Shown: positions 5,306-6,425 of the stretch, piece by piece | Position numbering within the stretch: position 1 is the stretch's first letter | Layout of the letters: each line of letters opens with the position of its first letter | Assembly (NCBI GenBank): GCA_017550775.1 | Contig: JAFZOA010000557.1 | Location: 1-6,425, forward strand | Direction of reading: 5' to 3' | Length of the DNA: 6,425 nt | From: Ruminiclostridium sp. | Lineage (GTDB): Bacteria; Bacillota_A; Clostridia; Oscillospirales; Ruminococcaceae | Position numbers and translations under genes: made by a program | The notes under the pieces: model-generated | Seen by the model: only the letters and a program-made list of their open reading frames with translations | Database searches by the model: none | What the model was told of the DNA's origin: nothing

Positions 5306-6425
5306 TCAGCCTTTTACGATCTTTGTGAACGCTTCGGAGTATTTAGCCTGGAGAGCTTCCGCGTCGGCGTTGGTCTTGCCGATCGTGGTGTAGTAGATCT
5401 TGATCTTGGGCTCTGTGCCGGACGGACGGATTATGAGCTTTGCGCCGTCCTCCAGATAAAGCGCGAGAACGTTGGACTTCGGAAGGTCGATGCCCGTCTT
5501 TTCGCCGGTCGCGAGGTCGGTCTTTTCCTTCGCCTCATAGTCCGCGAACGCTACTACCTTTGTTCCGGCGATATCCTTCGGAACATCGGTGCGAATGCTG
5601 TTCATGATGTCCTGCATCTTTGCCATGCCGCTCTCACCCTCGAACGCGAAGTTGTCGAGCTTGTTGCAGTATGAGCCGTACTCTTCGTACATCTTTCTGC
5701 GCGCTTCGATGAGCGAGATGCCCTGTGCGCGGTAGAACGCCGCCATTTCGCAGATCAGCATGGAAGCAACGACTGCGTCCTTGTCGCGTACATAGCCGCC
5801 CGCGAGGTAGCCGTAGCTCTCCTCAAAGCCGAAGATGTAGCGGTCTGTTTCTCCCTTTTCTTCAAGGAAGCCTATCTGCTCACCTATGAACTTGAAGCCG
5901 GTTAGGACTTCTATGAGCTTGATGCCGTACTTGTCGGCGATCTTCTGTGTGATATCGGTGGTAACAATGGTCTTTACCGCTACCGGCTCCTTCGGGAGAG
6001 TGCCCGCAGCCTTTCTCTCACGCGCAACGTATTCGAGAAGCAGAGCTCCTACCTCGTTTCCGGTGAAGAGCGCGTAGTCGTCGCCGTCCGGTACAGCAAT
6101 ACCTACGCGGTCGCAGTCCGGGTCGGTCGCGAGCAGCAGGTCGGGCTTCTCCTTGCGGCAGAGCTCAAGACCCTTCTGGAGAGCCTCCTTGAACTCGGGG
6201 TTCGGATACGGACAGGTGGTGAAATCGGGATCCGGGAATTCCTGCTCGGGCACCACGTCGACGTTCCTGAAGCCGGCGGCGGCCAGGGCACGGAGCACAG
6301 GCATGCGGCCCGTGCCGTTGAGCGGCGTGTAGACGATCCTGAGATTGGCTGCGTCCTCGGCGCTGCCGGGAGCGAGTTTTGCCACCATGTCGAGAAACCC
6401 GTCGATCACATCCTGGCTGATGATA
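5306..6425 (-). CDS. Phosphoglucomutase/phosphomannomutase (alpha-D-phosphohexomutase), C-terminal part
   Basis: The enzyme interconverts hexose 1- and 6-phosphates in the cytoplasm, supplying glucose-1-phosphate for glycogen, cell-wall and exopolysaccharide precursors. The frame is open to the right edge and 372 residues are visible. Family length is about 560-580, so the N-terminal domain with the phosphoserine loop is outside the window. Seen in order are YTPLNGTGRMPV near residue 33, the metal-binding loop TDPDCDRVG (Asp at nt 6122-6124, 6116-6118 and 6110-6112), the sugar-selecting FGFEESYGYLAGGYVRDKD, and the phosphate-binding RPSGTEPKIKIYY near the C terminus. All key residues are intact. 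The GTG at 6409 is internal. The layout is closest to the PgcA/PGM2-like group, which favours phosphoglucomutase, but glucose versus mannose preference cannot be decided without the whole protein. It is convergent with the AbiF-like gene and shares its terminator. Confidence 0.95.
   Translation of the reverse strand, partial: IISQDVIDGFLDMVAKLAPGSAEDAANLRIVYTPLNGTGRMPVLRALAAAGFRNVDVVPEQEFPDPDFTTCPYPNPEFKEALQKGLELCRKEKPDLLLATDPDCDRVGIAVPDGDDYALFTGNEVGALLLEYVARERKAAGTLPKEPVAVKTIVTTDITQKIADKYGIKLIEVLTGFKFIGEQIGFLEEKGETDRYIFGFEESYGYLAGGYVRDKDAVVASMLICEMAAFYRAQGISLIEARRKMYEEYGSYCNKLDNFAFEGESGMAKMQDIMNSIRTDVPKDIAGTKVVAFADYEAKEKTDLATGEKTGIDLPKSNVLALYLEDGAKLIIRPSGTEPKIKIYYTTIGKTNADAEALQAKYSEAFTKIVKG

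Overview
This 6.4 kb window looks like chromosome from a moderately GC-rich member of the Clostridia, probably an Oscillospiraceae/Ruminococcus-type gut bacterium. The grounds are GatB and a bacterial-type AspRS in one operon, a Gram-positive style lipoprotein, a PgcA-like phosphohexomutase, and compact genes with strong GGAGG-type ribosome sites. The genus is inference.

Region 1 (1-3143, plus strand) is a translation operon. It holds the C-terminal half of gatB, a 55-codon gene (732-899), aspS (907-2685), a stable intercistronic hairpin, and a 93-codon conserved-looking orphan (2769-3050). It ends in a 13-bp hairpin terminator. GatCAB and AspRS are functionally linked: an AspRS that mischarges tRNA-Asn supplies Asp-tRNA-Asn, which GatCAB amidates. 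This AspRS carries a His in the anticodon-binding domain that is associated with the non-discriminating type. Its active-site motifs also differ from the textbook bacterial pattern.

Region 2 (3151-4072, minus strand) is a single-gene unit for a secreted lipoprotein of unknown function. It has a well-formed promoter (TTGACT-N17-TATATT) and its own terminator.

Region 3 (4073-5288, plus strand) is a self-contained Abi_2/AbiF-like HEPN gene. It has an exact consensus promoter (TTGACA-N17-TATAAT), a 9-bp inverted repeat straddling the -10 box, an upstream hairpin that could belong to a small RNA, and a perfect 14-bp bidirectional terminator. This is the best candidate for a defence or RNA-regulated toxin module in the window. 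AbiF-family genes are known to be accompanied by structured RNAs (the abiF RNA motif), and AbiF-like proteins have been linked to the ancestry of Cas13. Whether such an RNA is encoded here could not be established by eye.

Region 4 (5306-6425, minus strand) is the C-terminal 372 residues of a phosphoglucomutase/phosphomannomutase that runs off the right edge. No tRNA, rRNA, CRISPR array or insertion sequence was seen, and no stretch above 300 bases lacks a gene. The longest gap is the 268-base divergent intergenic region 4001-4268.
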